Below are positions 51,534 through 61,997 of a stretch of DNA of 64,000 nt, in pieces (within the stretch, counting starts at the first letter, position 1; every line of letters starts with the position of its first letter). The notes beneath the pieces are model-generated. The model searched no databases and was not told the origin of the DNA. It saw only the letters and a program-made list of their open reading frames with translations. The stretch comes from WHSO01 sp050485485 (GTDB lineage Bacteria > Pseudomonadota > Alphaproteobacteria > SMXQ01): NCBI GenBank assembly GCA_050485485.1, contig JBJHBM010000001.1, forward strand, positions 186,001-250,000, read 5' to 3'. Both the position numbers and the translations under genes were made by a program.

Positions 51534-54500
51534 CGAACAAAGATACATCCTCGCGCCTCCTGGTCACCGAGGCCCCCGGCGCCTACGACGCCTTCTGGCT
51601 CGCGGCACGGCTGCGGGCGGGCGCCTTTCCGGCCCTCGTCCATGTCGCCGTCGACGACCGCGCCCTCGCCCGCGCCGACGAATCCTTGGCCCTTCTGGCC
51701 CCCGGCATCGAGCGCGTCGTGCTGCCCGCCTGGGACTGCCTGCCCTACGACCGGGTCGGCCCCAACCCCGTCATCGCGGCGCGGCGCATCGACGCGCTCG
51801 CGCGGCTCGCCCGGCGCGATGCGGGGACGGCCGCGCCGGTGGTGCTCCTGACCACCGCCAACGCGCTGCTGCAGCGCGTGCCGCCGCCCGAGGCCTACCG
51901 GGACGCGGGCTTCGAGATCGCCGCGGGCGGCACCTTCGATCTCGACGCCTTCACCGCCTTCGCCGCCGCCAACGGCTTCGAGCGCGCCGAGACCGTGATG
52001 GAGCCCGGCGAATACGCGCTGCGCGGCGGGCTCGTGGACGTGTTCCCGCCGGGCACCGCCGAGCCGGTGCGCATCGACCTGTTCGGGGACGAGGTCGAGC
52101 GTATCCGCGCCTTCGATCCCTTGAGCCAGATGTCGGGCGGCACGGTCGCGCGCGTCCTGCTGGCGCCGGTGAGCGAAGTACTGCTGACCGAGGACAGCAT
52201 CGCGCGGTTCCGCTCCGGCTACCGCGCGCTGTTCGGCGCGGCGAAGGAGGGCGACGAGCTTTACGCCGCCGTCTCCGCCGGCCGGCGCCAGTCCGGCATG
52301 GAGCATTGGCTGCCGCTGTTCCACGAGCGCCTGGTCCCGCTCGTGGATTATCTGCCGGATGCGGCGGTGAGCTTCGGCGACGGCGTGGACGACACGATCG
52401 AGATGCGGTGCGAGCAGATCGCCGACTACTACGCCGCACGCCGCGACCTGCGCGTGACGGGGGCAGGCGGCGAGGGGGAGATCTACAACCCGCTCCCGCC
52501 GGACGGCCTCTACCTCGTGGACGTCGCGCTCGAGGACGCGCTCGCGGGTCATTCCCGCGTCCGCTTCACCGCCTTCGCCGAAACCGATCCCGAGGCGCAG
52601 GTCGAGGACGCGGGCGTGCGCCTGATGCGCAGCTTCGCGGCCGATGCGCGCGGGCAGGGCGGCAACGCCTTCGACGCCGCCGCCGACTACGTCCACGGCC
52701 GTATGGGGCAGGGCGACCGCGTGGTGGTGGCCTGCGCGAGCGCCGGCTCGGTGGCGCGGCTCGCGCGCCTGCTCAAGGAGCATCGCTTCGGCAAGCTCGC
52801 CGAGCCCGCCACCTGGGCCGAGGCCGAGGCGCTGCCCAAGGACGTGACCGCTCTGGTGCTGCTCGATCTCGACCAGGGCTTCGCCGCGCCCGGACTCGCG
52901 GTGATCGCCGAGCAGGACGTCCTCGGACAGCGGCTCGCGCGGCGCCCACGCCGCACGCGCGCCGCCGACGCCTTCGTCACCGAATTGTCCCAGCTCACGG
53001 AAGGGACGCTGGTGGTCCACGTCGAGCACGGCATCGGCCGCTACGACGGGCTGGTGACGCTCGAGGTCGCCACCGCCGGCACCCGCAAGGTGCCGCACGA
53101 CTGCCTGCGCATCCTCTACGAAGGCGGCGACAAGCTGTTCGTCCCGGTCGAGAACATGGACGTGCTGACCCGCTACGGCGAGGACCAGGGCAATGTCGCC
53201 CTCGACCGCCTGGGCGGGGCCGCGTGGCAGGCCAAGAAGGCGCGCCTCAAGCAGCGCCTCCGCGAAATGGCGGACGAGCTTCTGAAGGTCGCCGCCGCCC
53301 GCGCGCTCGCGCAGGCGACGCCGATGGTCGCGCCCGGCGCCGACTACGAGGAGTTCTGCGCGCGCTTCCCCTATGCCGAGACGGAGGACCAGCAGGCCGC
53401 GATCGCCGACACGTTGGCCGACCTCGCGCGCGACCGGCCGATGGACCGGCTGATCTGCGGCGACGTCGGCTTCGGCAAGACCGAAGTGGCGCTGCGCGCG
53501 GCCTTCGCCGCCGCGTTCTCCGGTGCCCAGGTGGTGGTGGTGGTGCCGACCACGCTGCTCGCGCGCCAGCATTATGAGACGTTCTGCGCGCGCTTCCAGG
53601 GCCTGCCGGTGCGCATCCGCCAGCTGTCGCGCCTGGCCGCGCCGAAAGAGGCCGACGAGACCCGCGCGGCGCTCGCGCGCGGCGAGGTGGACATCGTGGT
53701 CGGCACCCACGCGCTCCTTGCCGAAAGCATCCGCTTCGCGCGGCTCGGCCTCCTGATCGTGGACGAGGAGCAGCACTTCGGCGTGGTCCACAAGGAGCGC
53801 CTCAAAAAGCTGCGCGCCGATATCCACGTTCTCACCCTGACCGCGACGCCGATCCCGCGCACGCTCCAGCTCGCGCTCACCGGCGTCAAGGACATGAGTA
53901 TCATCGCGACCCCGCCGGTGGACCGGCTGGCGGTGCGGACCTTCACGCTGCCGTTCGACCCCGTGGTGATCCGCGAGGCGATCCGGCGCGAGATGCACCG
54001 GGGCGGGCAGTGCTTTTATGTTTGCCCGCGCATCGCCGATCTCGGTGCGGTCGAGGCACAGCTCCGCGAGATCGCGCCGGAAGCGCGGCACGTCACCATC
54101 CACGGCCAGATGTCGCCGGCCCGGATCGAGGACGCCATGACGGCGTTCTTCGAGCGCAAGCACGACATCCTGATCTCGACCAACATCATCGAGTCGGGCC
54201 TCGACATGCCCAACGTCAACACCATCGTCGTTCATCGGGCGGACATGTTCGGCCTCGCCCAGCTCTACCAGCTGCGGGGACGGGTGGGGCGCTCCAAGGC
54301 GCGTGCCTACGCCTATCTCACGCTGCCGCCGCGCCGCCAGGTGACCGCCAATGCCGCGAAGCGTCTTGCAGTGATGCAGACGCTCGACAGCCTCGGCGCC
54401 GGATTCTCGCTCGCGAGCCACGATCTCGATATCCGTGGCGCGGGGAACCTCTTGGGCGACGAGCAGTCGGGGCATATCCGCGAGGTCGGCATCGAGCTCT

Positions 54501-55045
54501 ACCAGCAGATGCTGGAGGAGGCGGTGGCCGAACTGAAGGGCGGTGGCGTCGTTGCCGGGGACTGGACGCCCCAGATCGCAGTGGACGTGCCGGTGCTGAT
54601 CCCCGAAGGCTACGTCGCCGATCTCGGCGTACGCCTCGGCCTCTATCGGCGGCTGTCGGCGCTGGTGGACAAGGCGGAGGTGGAGGCCTTCGCCGCCGAG
54701 CTGATCGACCGATTCGGGCCGCTGCCCCAGGAGGTCGAGAACCTGATCGCCGTCGTGGGACTCAAGCAGGCGTGCCGCGCGGCGGGCGTCGAACGGGTCG
54801 AGGCGGGGCCCAAGGGCTGCACCGTCGCGTTCCGCGACAACCGTTTCGCCAACCCGGAAGGGCTGATCGCGGCCATCGCGAAATCGCCCGGCACCTTGAA
54901 GGTGCGCCCGGACCAGACTTTGGTGATCGCCCGCCACTGGCCGACGCCCCAGGACCGCGTGCGCGGCCTCGGCGGCGAGATCGGCGCCCTGGCGAAGCTT
55001 GCCGGCGGCGGGGCGGCGGAACCCACCGCGCGCGCCGGCGCCTAA
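51530..55045 (+). CDS. mfd: Transcription-repair coupling factor Mfd
   Basis: Mfd removes stalled RNA polymerase and recruits UvrA. The 1171-residue protein starts at TTG 51530 (MTNKDTSSRLL), overlapping the sdhE stop; no ATG or GTG is nearby. Domains in order: UvrB-homology module (about 1-330), polymerase-interacting domain (about 460-545, VHVEHGIGRYDGL), helicase with Walker A GDVGFGKTE, DEEQHFG, TATPIPRTLQL, QLRGRVGRS, and the C-terminal UvrA-inhibiting domain. Length is normal. Confidence 0.96.
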   Translation: MTNKDTSSRLLVTEAPGAYDAFWLAARLRAGAFPALVHVAVDDRALARADESLALLAPGIERVVLPAWDCLPYDRVGPNPVIAARRIDALARLARRDAGTAAPVVLLTTANALLQRVPPPEAYRDAGFEIAAGGTFDLDAFTAFAAANGFERAETVMEPGEYALRGGLVDVFPPGTAEPVRIDLFGDEVERIRAFDPLSQMSGGTVARVLLAPVSEVLLTEDSIARFRSGYRALFGAAKEGDELYAAVSAGRRQSGMEHWLPLFHERLVPLVDYLPDAAVSFGDGVDDTIEMRCEQIADYYAARRDLRVTGAGGEGEIYNPLPPDGLYLVDVALEDALAGHSRVRFTAFAETDPEAQVEDAGVRLMRSFAADARGQGGNAFDAAADYVHGRMGQGDRVVVACASAGSVARLARLLKEHRFGKLAEPATWAEAEALPKDVTALVLLDLDQGFAAPGLAVIAEQDVLGQRLARRPRRTRAADAFVTELSQLTEGTLVVHVEHGIGRYDGLVTLEVATAGTRKVPHDCLRILYEGGDKLFVPVENMDVLTRYGEDQGNVALDRLGGAAWQAKKARLKQRLREMADELLKVAAARALAQATPMVAPGADYEEFCARFPYAETEDQQAAIADTLADLARDRPMDRLICGDVGFGKTEVALRAAFAAAFSGAQVVVVVPTTLLARQHYETFCARFQGLPVRIRQLSRLAAPKEADETRAALARGEVDIVVGTHALLAESIRFARLGLLIVDEEQHFGVVHKERLKKLRADIHVLTLTATPIPRTLQLALTGVKDMSIIATPPVDRLAVRTFTLPFDPVVIREAIRREMHRGGQCFYVCPRIADLGAVEAQLREIAPEARHVTIHGQMSPARIEDAMTAFFERKHDILISTNIIESGLDMPNVNTIVVHRADMFGLAQLYQLRGRVGRSKARAYAYLTLPPRRQVTANAAKRLAVMQTLDSLGAGFSLASHDLDIRGAGNLLGDEQSGHIREVGIELYQQMLEEAVAELKGGGVVAGDWTPQIAVDVPVLIPEGYVADLGVRLGLYRRLSALVDKAEVEAFAAELIDRFGPLPQEVENLIAVVGLKQACRAAGVERVEAGPKGCTVAFRDNRFANPEGLIAAIAKSPGTLKVRPDQTLVIARHWPTPQDRVRGLGGEIGALAKLAGGGAAEPTARAGA

Positions 55046-55698
55046 TCCACGGCCGCGCCGCGCGGGAGGGAAGCCCGGGCCAGCTCGATCGTGCGGGCAA
55101 TCACCTCCGGGCTCTGGGCGCCGGGCAGGGCATAGCGCCCGTCCACCACGAAATGGGGCACGCCTGCGATTCCCGATATCCGCACTGCGCGGTCCTCCTC
55201 AAGAACCGCGTCCCGCTCGGCGTCGCCCGCGAGGAACGCGCGTACCGCCTCGGCGTCGAGACCGGTCTCGGCCGCGAGCGTGGCCAGCGTGGCACGGTCG
55301 CCGATGTCGGCACCCTCGGTGAAATAGGCCGCGAACAGGCGGTCCATGAGGGCGCCGGCAGTGCCTTTTGCCGCCGCGAAACGCACCAGGCGGTGGGCGG
55401 CGAGGGTATTCGGAGTGCGCCGGATGCGCGCGAAATCGAAGGCGATGCCTTCCGCAGCGCCTTCGCGCCGGATCACGTCGTAGACCTGCTTGGCGCGACC
55501 GGCGCCGCCGAACTTGGCCGCGAGGTAGACCGCCCGGTCCATGCCGTCCGGCGGCATCAGCGGGTTGAGCTGGTAGGCGCGCCAGATAATGGCGACGTCG
55601 CCGCCCACGAGGACGAGGGCGCGGTCGAGGCGGCGCTTGCCGATGTAGCACCATGGACAGACCGGGTCGGCGTGGACCTCGATCTCGACAGGCGTCAT
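55042..55698 (-). CDS. DsbA family oxidoreductase (FrnE-like)
   Basis: The 218-residue protein has a thioredoxin fold with a helical insertion; the active-site C14-P-W-C17 is in HADPVCPWCYIGKRRL, and cis-Pro is in GVPHFVVDGRYAL. Members include polyketide and 2-hydroxychromene-type isomerases and FrnE. No signal sequence, so it is cytoplasmic. AAGGGGA precedes the start. Its stop shares CTAA with the convergent mfd stop. Confidence 0.9.
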   Translation of the reverse strand: MTPVEIEVHADPVCPWCYIGKRRLDRALVLVGGDVAIIWRAYQLNPLMPPDGMDRAVYLAAKFGGAGRAKQVYDVIRREGAAEGIAFDFARIRRTPNTLAAHRLVRFAAAKGTAGALMDRLFAAYFTEGADIGDRATLATLAAETGLDAEAVRAFLAGDAERDAVLEEDRAVRISGIAGVPHFVVDGRYALPGAQSPEVIARTIELARASLPRGAAVD

Positions 55699-55773
55699 GG
55701 AAGTCCCCTTAAGCTAAGGACAGCAGGCCGGGGTGACAGTTTGGGTGCAGCCGGCGCCAACATCTAAAAATCG

Positions 55774-55789
55774 CATAATGTATATTATG
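55774..55789. promoter_or_regulatory. AT-rich inverted repeat upstream of the DsbA-like gene
   Basis: CATAAT and ATTATG form a perfect 6-bp inverted repeat around GTAT, in an AT-rich patch between the MBL gene end and the DsbA-like start. It could be a promoter/operator element on the minus strand. No factor can be named. Confidence 0.3.
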
Positions 55790-55833
55790 GAAAATATAGG
55801 ACAGGTTCCCAAGATCATGTTAAGGCACGCAAA

Positions 55834-56682
55834 TCAAGGCTCGGCCAAGGGCAGCGCTGCACCCGAGGCAATTTTTCCTGACGATGGCGCGGCACGCGCG
55901 TCAGCCGCCTCGATCACCAGCCCGTCATGCGCCGGCACCACGCCCGGCGGGCATCGCGCCGCAAGATCTTCATAGTCGAGCCGATGCGACAGATGCGTGA
56001 GCACGGCACGCTCGGGACCGACCCGCCCGATCCAGTCCAGCACGCGCTCCAGATGCGCATGGGTCGGATGCTCCTCGTACTGGAGGCAGCCGACGATCCA
56101 GGTCCGGACCCCGCGCAAGGCCTCGAAGGCGTCGTCGTCGAGGCGCACCACGTCGGTGGAATACGCCACGTCGCCGAAACGGAAGCCGGCCGTGGCACTG
56201 AAGCCATGGTCCTGGCGGAACGGAAGGATGGGGATGCCGTGGGCGTCGAAGGGCGCGCCCCAGGCGAAGGCGCGGCCCGTGAGGCACGGCTTGTAGAACG
56301 CCACGTCGCCCTTGTAAACCCCTGGAGGATCAAAGATATAAGGAAACTTTCTGATAAGATGATCGAGGACTTCCGGGTGCGCCCAGGCATCTATGGCGGC
56401 GCGTTGGCGACGGTTCAGCGCGCGGATCTCGTCGATTCCGTGGGTATGGTCGGCATGAGCGTGGGTATAGAGGATGCCATCGAGGCGCTTGACCCCCGCA
56501 TCGAGGAACTGAAGGCGCAGATCCGGGCCGGTATCGACCACCAGAACGGTGCCGCCCTGCTCGATCAGCAGGGAAGCCCGCCGCCGACGGTTGCGGGGAT
56601 CGTCGCGCCGGCAGGCGCCCCATTCGTCGCCGATCAGCGGCACGCCCGCGGCGCCGCCGCAGCCGAGGATGGTGAGCCGCAT
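55834..56682 (-). CDS. MBL-fold metallo-hydrolase (PhnP-like)
   Basis: The 282-residue protein starts MRLTILGCGGAAGVPLIGDE and has the beta-lactamase-fold metal motif LYTHAHADHTHGIDE, further ligands in YSTDV and LTHLSHRLDYEDL. This matches PhnP-type phosphodiesterases, which cleave cyclic phosphate esters. It overlaps tatD by one base (TGATG). The order tatD-MBL is common in alphaproteobacteria, where metG often precedes; metG is not present here. Confidence 0.92.
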   Translation of the reverse strand: MRLTILGCGGAAGVPLIGDEWGACRRDDPRNRRRRASLLIEQGGTVLVVDTGPDLRLQFLDAGVKRLDGILYTHAHADHTHGIDEIRALNRRQRAAIDAWAHPEVLDHLIRKFPYIFDPPGVYKGDVAFYKPCLTGRAFAWGAPFDAHGIPILPFRQDHGFSATAGFRFGDVAYSTDVVRLDDDAFEALRGVRTWIVGCLQYEEHPTHAHLERVLDWIGRVGPERAVLTHLSHRLDYEDLAARCPPGVVPAHDGLVIEAADARAAPSSGKIASGAALPLAEP

Positions 56683-57497
56683 CAGGCGCCTCCCCCCAAG
56701 GCCGCCGGCGCCGGCAGCTCGGCGGGATCGGCCTTGGCGAACAGGCGGAAGAAGTTCTCGGTGGTGCGCGCCGCGAGATCGGCGGCCGGCAGCCCGCGCA
56801 GCTTCGCGACGAAGGCCGCCGTATGCGCCGTGAAGGCCGGCTCGCACCGCTTTCCGCGCACCGGCACGGGCGCCAGGTACGGCGCGTCGGTCTCGACCAG
56901 CAGGCGCTCCAGCGGCACCTCTTCGGCGACCTTGCGTACCGCCTCGGCGTTCCTGAAGGTGACGATCCCGGAGAACGAGACGTACATGCCGTGGCGGAGC
57001 GCCGCCCGGGCCACCGCCGCGCCCGAGCTGAAGCAATGGATCAGGCCCGGAAACCGCCCGCGCGCCTGCTCCTCCTCGATCACCCGCACCATGTCGTCGT
57101 CGGCGTCGCGGGCATGGACGATCAGCGGCAGGCCGGTCTCGCGCGCCGCCGCGATATGGGCGCGGAACACGCGCTCCTGGACGTCGCGGGGCGAATGCTC
57201 GTAGTAGAAATCGAGGCCCGCCTCGCCGATGCCGACGACCTTGGGATGGCCGGTCTCGGCCGCGATGCGCCCGGGCGCGAGGCCGTCGGCGCCCGCCGCC
57301 TCGTGGGGATGGACGCCCACCGAGCACCAGATGCCGGGGTGCGACTCGGCCAGCGCCCGAATCGCCGGGAAATCCGAAAGCCGCGTGCAGATCGTGAGCA
57401 TTCCCGCGATTCCGGCCGCGCGGGCGCGGCCGATCACGGCCTCGCGCTCGTCGGCGAAATCGGGGAAATCGAGGTGGCAATGGCTGTCGATCAGCAT
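56682..57497 (-). CDS. tatD: TatD family metal-dependent deoxyribonuclease
   Basis: The 271-residue TIM barrel has MLIDSHCHLDFPDF with the HxH metal pair, GVHPHEA, GIGEAGLDFYYE with the bridging glutamate, LIVHARDAD, HCFSSG and LVETDAPYLAP. These are the complete TatD metal ligands. It is coupled to the MBL gene downstream. In relatives it acts as a 3'-5' exonuclease or in DNA fragmentation. Confidence 0.94.
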   Translation of the reverse strand: MLIDSHCHLDFPDFADEREAVIGRARAAGIAGMLTICTRLSDFPAIRALAESHPGIWCSVGVHPHEAAGADGLAPGRIAAETGHPKVVGIGEAGLDFYYEHSPRDVQERVFRAHIAAARETGLPLIVHARDADDDMVRVIEEEQARGRFPGLIHCFSSGAAVARAALRHGMYVSFSGIVTFRNAEAVRKVAEEVPLERLLVETDAPYLAPVPVRGKRCEPAFTAHTAAFVAKLRGLPAADLAARTTENFFRLFAKADPAELPAPAALGGGA

Positions 57498-57599
57498 GGG
57501 AAACTCGCGTAACGGCCGAAGTCTAGCCGTTTGCGCCGGCGATGCACGGCCAAATTGCCGGTGCTAGACTTCACGGAGCGACAAGATCGGGAGGGAACG

Positions 57600-58442
57600 A
57601 TGGCCGGTTTTCATGTGATGGCGGCGGTTGCCGCGTTCGGATTGGCGGCGGCTCTCGCGGTCGGCGCGCCCGCCCCCGCCCAGGCTCAACAGGGGGCTCA
57701 ACAGGGGGCTCAACAAGGGGGGCCCGCCCAAGGACAAGCCGGGGATGCCAAGCTGCGCGCCGCGATCGCGAGCCCGGCGCGCACGCCCGCCTATGCCGCC
57801 CGCGACCGCTGGCGCGCGCCTTACGAGGTGCTGACGTTCCTCGGCCTGCGCGACGACATGACGGTGGTCGAGATCTACCCCGGCCGCAACGGCTGGTGGA
57901 CCGAGATCCTGGCGCCCTATCTCAAGGCGCGCGGCCGCTACGTCGCGGTCCAGAACGTCAACCCGAAGAAGCAGTACCAGCCCGCCGACGCCCCCTTCCC
58001 CATGGTCGTCTCCGATTTCACGGACGGCGTGGACATCCGGCCCGAGGGCGGCGCCGACATGGTGCTGACCTTCCGCAACCTGCACAACTGGATGCGGCGC
58101 GGCACCGACGAGGCCGCGTTCCGCGCGTTCTACGCCGCGCTCAAGCCGGGCGGCGTGCTCGGCGTCACCGACCACCGCGCCAGCCCCGACCGGCCCCAGG
58201 ACCCGCAGGCGCGCTCCGGCTACGTGCGCGAGGACTACGCGATCGCCCTGGCCGAGAAGGTCGGCTTCGTGTTCGACGGCATCTCCGAGGTCAAGGCCAA
58301 CCCGCGCGACACCCGGGACCACCCGGAGGGCGTCTGGACCCTGCCGCCGACGCTCAGGCTCGGCGACACGGACCGCGCCAAATACGAGGCCATCGGCGAG
58401 AGCGACCGCTTCGTGCTCAGGTTCGTGAAGCCCGTCCGATAG
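57600..58442 (+). CDS. Exported class I SAM-dependent methyltransferase (COG4798-like)
   Basis: From ATG 57600 (after GGGAGGGA) the 280-residue protein begins with a signal peptide FHVMAAVAAFGLAAALAVGA and a cut near AQAQ, then a Gln-rich repeat (QQGA three times), then a methyltransferase fold: motif I VVEIYPGRNGWWTEILAPYL, NVNPKKQYQ, DMVLTFRNLHNW and LGVTDHRAS. This matches the exported methyltransferases of COG4798. SAM is not expected in the periplasm, so the reaction is uncertain. Confidence 0.85.
   Translation: MAGFHVMAAVAAFGLAAALAVGAPAPAQAQQGAQQGAQQGGPAQGQAGDAKLRAAIASPARTPAYAARDRWRAPYEVLTFLGLRDDMTVVEIYPGRNGWWTEILAPYLKARGRYVAVQNVNPKKQYQPADAPFPMVVSDFTDGVDIRPEGGADMVLTFRNLHNWMRRGTDEAAFRAFYAALKPGGVLGVTDHRASPDRPQDPQARSGYVREDYAIALAEKVGFVFDGISEVKANPRDTRDHPEGVWTLPPTLRLGDTDRAKYEAIGESDRFVLRFVKPVR
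57684..57719 (+). repeat. Three tandem 12-bp repeats inside the exported methyltransferase gene
   Basis: GCTCAACAGGGG occurs three times in a row (third copy GCTCAACAAGGG), encoding AQQG/QQGA repeats just after the signal peptide. The number may vary by slippage between strains. Confidence 0.9.
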
Positions 58443-58457
58443 GCCGATAGGGCCCCT

Positions 58458-60359
<1,902 letters not shown>

Positions 60360-60382
60360 CGGCTGCGGCTTCCGGCTGGGGT

Positions 60383-60412
60383 GGCCCCGGTTGTTTAGGC
60401 CCCGGTTGTTTA
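60383..60412. repeat. Perfect 15-bp tandem duplication upstream of uup
   Basis: GGCCCCGGTTGTTTA occurs twice without a gap (60383-60397, 60398-60412), 23 bases before the uup start on its upstream side. It may duplicate a promoter part or a protein-binding site. Confidence 0.9.
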
Positions 60413-60458
60413 AGCAAGCCCGCGAGGCGGGTCAACGGCTTCCGCCGGAAACGGCGAC

Positions 60459-60484
60459 GCCCGCCGCCCCGGAGGGCGGCGGGC
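60459..60484. other. GC hairpin between the second solute-binding protein gene and uup
   Basis: GCCCGCCGCCC and GGGCGGCGGGC form an 11-bp perfect stem with loop CGGA, 32 bases after the stop of the minus-strand gene at 60517. There is no T-run, so it may protect the transcript end more than terminate. Confidence 0.7.
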
Positions 60485-60516
60485 GCGCGACGCGTGGCGC
60501 GAAACCGCGCGGGCGG

Positions 60517-61572
60517 CTACTTCTTGCGGAACTCGGCGGTGTCGCTGGCGGCGATCGCCTTGTCCACCACGTGCTGTGGGCGGGTATAGAGCCGGTCGAT
60601 CAGCTCGTGGATCTCCTGCCCGGTCATCGGCAGGGTGAGGTCGAGCCGGCGCTTCTCCGCGTCCGCGAGGAATTCCTTGTCCTTGAGCAGGGCGTCGAAG
60701 GAAGTGCGCAGGATCTTGGTGACGTTGTCCGGCGTCTTGGGCGGGGCCAGGAACGGCCGGCCCATCTGCTGGCGCGCGAACACCAGCTCCAGCACCTCGC
60801 GCTGCTCGTCGGTCTTGGCGAGCTCGGGGATGTGGGGCACGTCCGGGAACAGCGGGTGCTTGACCAGGGCGAGCTGGGCCAGGATGTTGACCTGCTTGTC
60901 CTTAAGCCAGTCGGGCTTCGAGGTGATGACGCTGGAATAGTGGTAGCTGCCGGTGCCCTGGACCTCGCCGCGCTCGATGGCGAGCGCGATCTCGCCGGTG
61001 CTGCCGTAGCCCGAGATGATCTTGAACTGGGCGCCGAGCACGCGGTTGAGGACCAGCGGGAAGATCACGTTGCCCGAGGTCGGCCCGCCGCCGCCCACGA
61101 TCATGGTGCGCTGCAGCACGTCATCGAACGTCTTGAACGGCTGGGTGTGCCAGGCGAGCACCAGGCCCACCTCGCTGTTGAGGCTGCCGATCCAGACGTA
61201 CTGGCGCGGGTCGAAGCGGATGCCGCGCGTCTTGAACAGCTCGGCCGTCGCCGTGCCGCCGCCCACGGTGCCGATCACGGTGCCGTCCGCTTCCGCCTTC
61301 TCGAAGAGGTAGTTGGCCGCCTGCAGCGTGCCCGCCCCCGGCAGGTTCTGAGCGATGATGCGCGGGTTGCCCGGAAGCAACCGCTCGTAGTGCGGCATCA
61401 TAAAGCGGGCATAGACATCGTAGCCGCCGCCCGGGCCGCCGCCGGCGATCATGGTGATGGTCTTGCCCTGGAAATAGGGCCGTTCCGACTGCGCGAGCGC
61501 GGGTCCCGCGGCGATCAGCGCCGTGGACGCGGCCGCGGCCAGGATATAGTTCAGCTTGAGCTTTCCGAGCAC
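60517..61572 (-). CDS. Tripartite tricarboxylate transporter (Bug family) solute-binding protein, second copy
   Basis: The protein is 351 residues from GTG 61572, chosen because GGGAGA lies 8 bases upstream; ATG 61587 has no ribosome-binding site. Signal peptide LNYILAAAASTALIAAGPAL, cut near LAQS, then YFQGKTITMIAGGGPGGGYD, RLLPGNPRIIAQNLPGAGT and MTGQEIHELIDRLYTRP. It is related to the gene at 22385-23446 but binds an unknown solute. No TctA/TctB in the window. Confidence 0.93.
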   Translation of the reverse strand: MLGKLKLNYILAAAASTALIAAGPALAQSERPYFQGKTITMIAGGGPGGGYDVYARFMMPHYERLLPGNPRIIAQNLPGAGTLQAANYLFEKAEADGTVIGTVGGGTATAELFKTRGIRFDPRQYVWIGSLNSEVGLVLAWHTQPFKTFDDVLQRTMIVGGGGPTSGNVIFPLVLNRVLGAQFKIISGYGSTGEIALAIERGEVQGTGSYHYSSVITSKPDWLKDKQVNILAQLALVKHPLFPDVPHIPELAKTDEQREVLELVFARQQMGRPFLAPPKTPDNVTKILRTSFDALLKDKEFLADAEKRRLDLTLPMTGQEIHELIDRLYTRPQHVVDKAIAASDTAEFRKK

Positions 61573-61997
61573 GGTAGAGTCTCCCATCGTGGTTTATAGC
61601 CGATCCGCCCGCCTACCCGGTCGGGGCGGCGTGCGTCCGTTTCTTGTAGGGGCCCGTCGCCGGGCCGTTTTGTTTTAGAATGTCGTAGAAGCGATGGCAA
61701 CCGCGGGGGGCCGCCAGATACCCTGGCCGGCCTGCGGTCCGGCGTCGTACCGTTTCGCCAGCGCGCGGCCGGCGCGGGAGGAGAGCATCGGGACACGAAA
61801 TCGGTTCGCATCGGGTTCGTCCGGGCCGGCCAGGGATTAGATTTGCGAACGCTTCTCATTTACATAAAATCCCCGGCCCGAATCAACCCCAAAATCTGTC
61901 ACGCGGAGAAACGAGGCCGCGCGGAGCCCTTGCATCGTACTTGAATTGTTCGCATAACATTCAATTGGTTGGAAATTGCGCCGAAGGACGAAGGTGA
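61573..61997. other. Intergenic region between the divergent solute-binding protein and antiporter genes
   Basis: This 425-base stretch separates divergent genes. No conserved coding frame is seen; short open frames have neither a ribosome-binding site nor protein-like composition. It becomes AT-richer from about 61850 and contains a candidate promoter for the antiporter and an inverted repeat TTGAAT-N12-ATTCAA at 61941-61964. Confidence 0.6.
61930..61958 (+). promoter_or_regulatory. Possible promoter of the K+/H+ antiporter gene
   Basis: TTGCAT (61930-61935) and CATAAC (61953-61958) are 17 bases apart, about 40 bases before ATG 61998. Matches are 3 and 4 of 6. An inverted repeat TTGAAT/ATTCAA overlaps the spacer and -10 region and could be an operator. 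Confidence 0.4.

Noticed and set aside
57684..57719. CRISPR-like array
   Set aside because: Three adjacent 12-bp units without spacers, in frame within a protein; a coding tandem repeat.
61551..61859. 102-codon minus-strand frame upstream of the second solute-binding protein
   Set aside because: Composition is not protein-like, no ribosome-binding site, and it overlaps the signal peptide region of the receptor gene.
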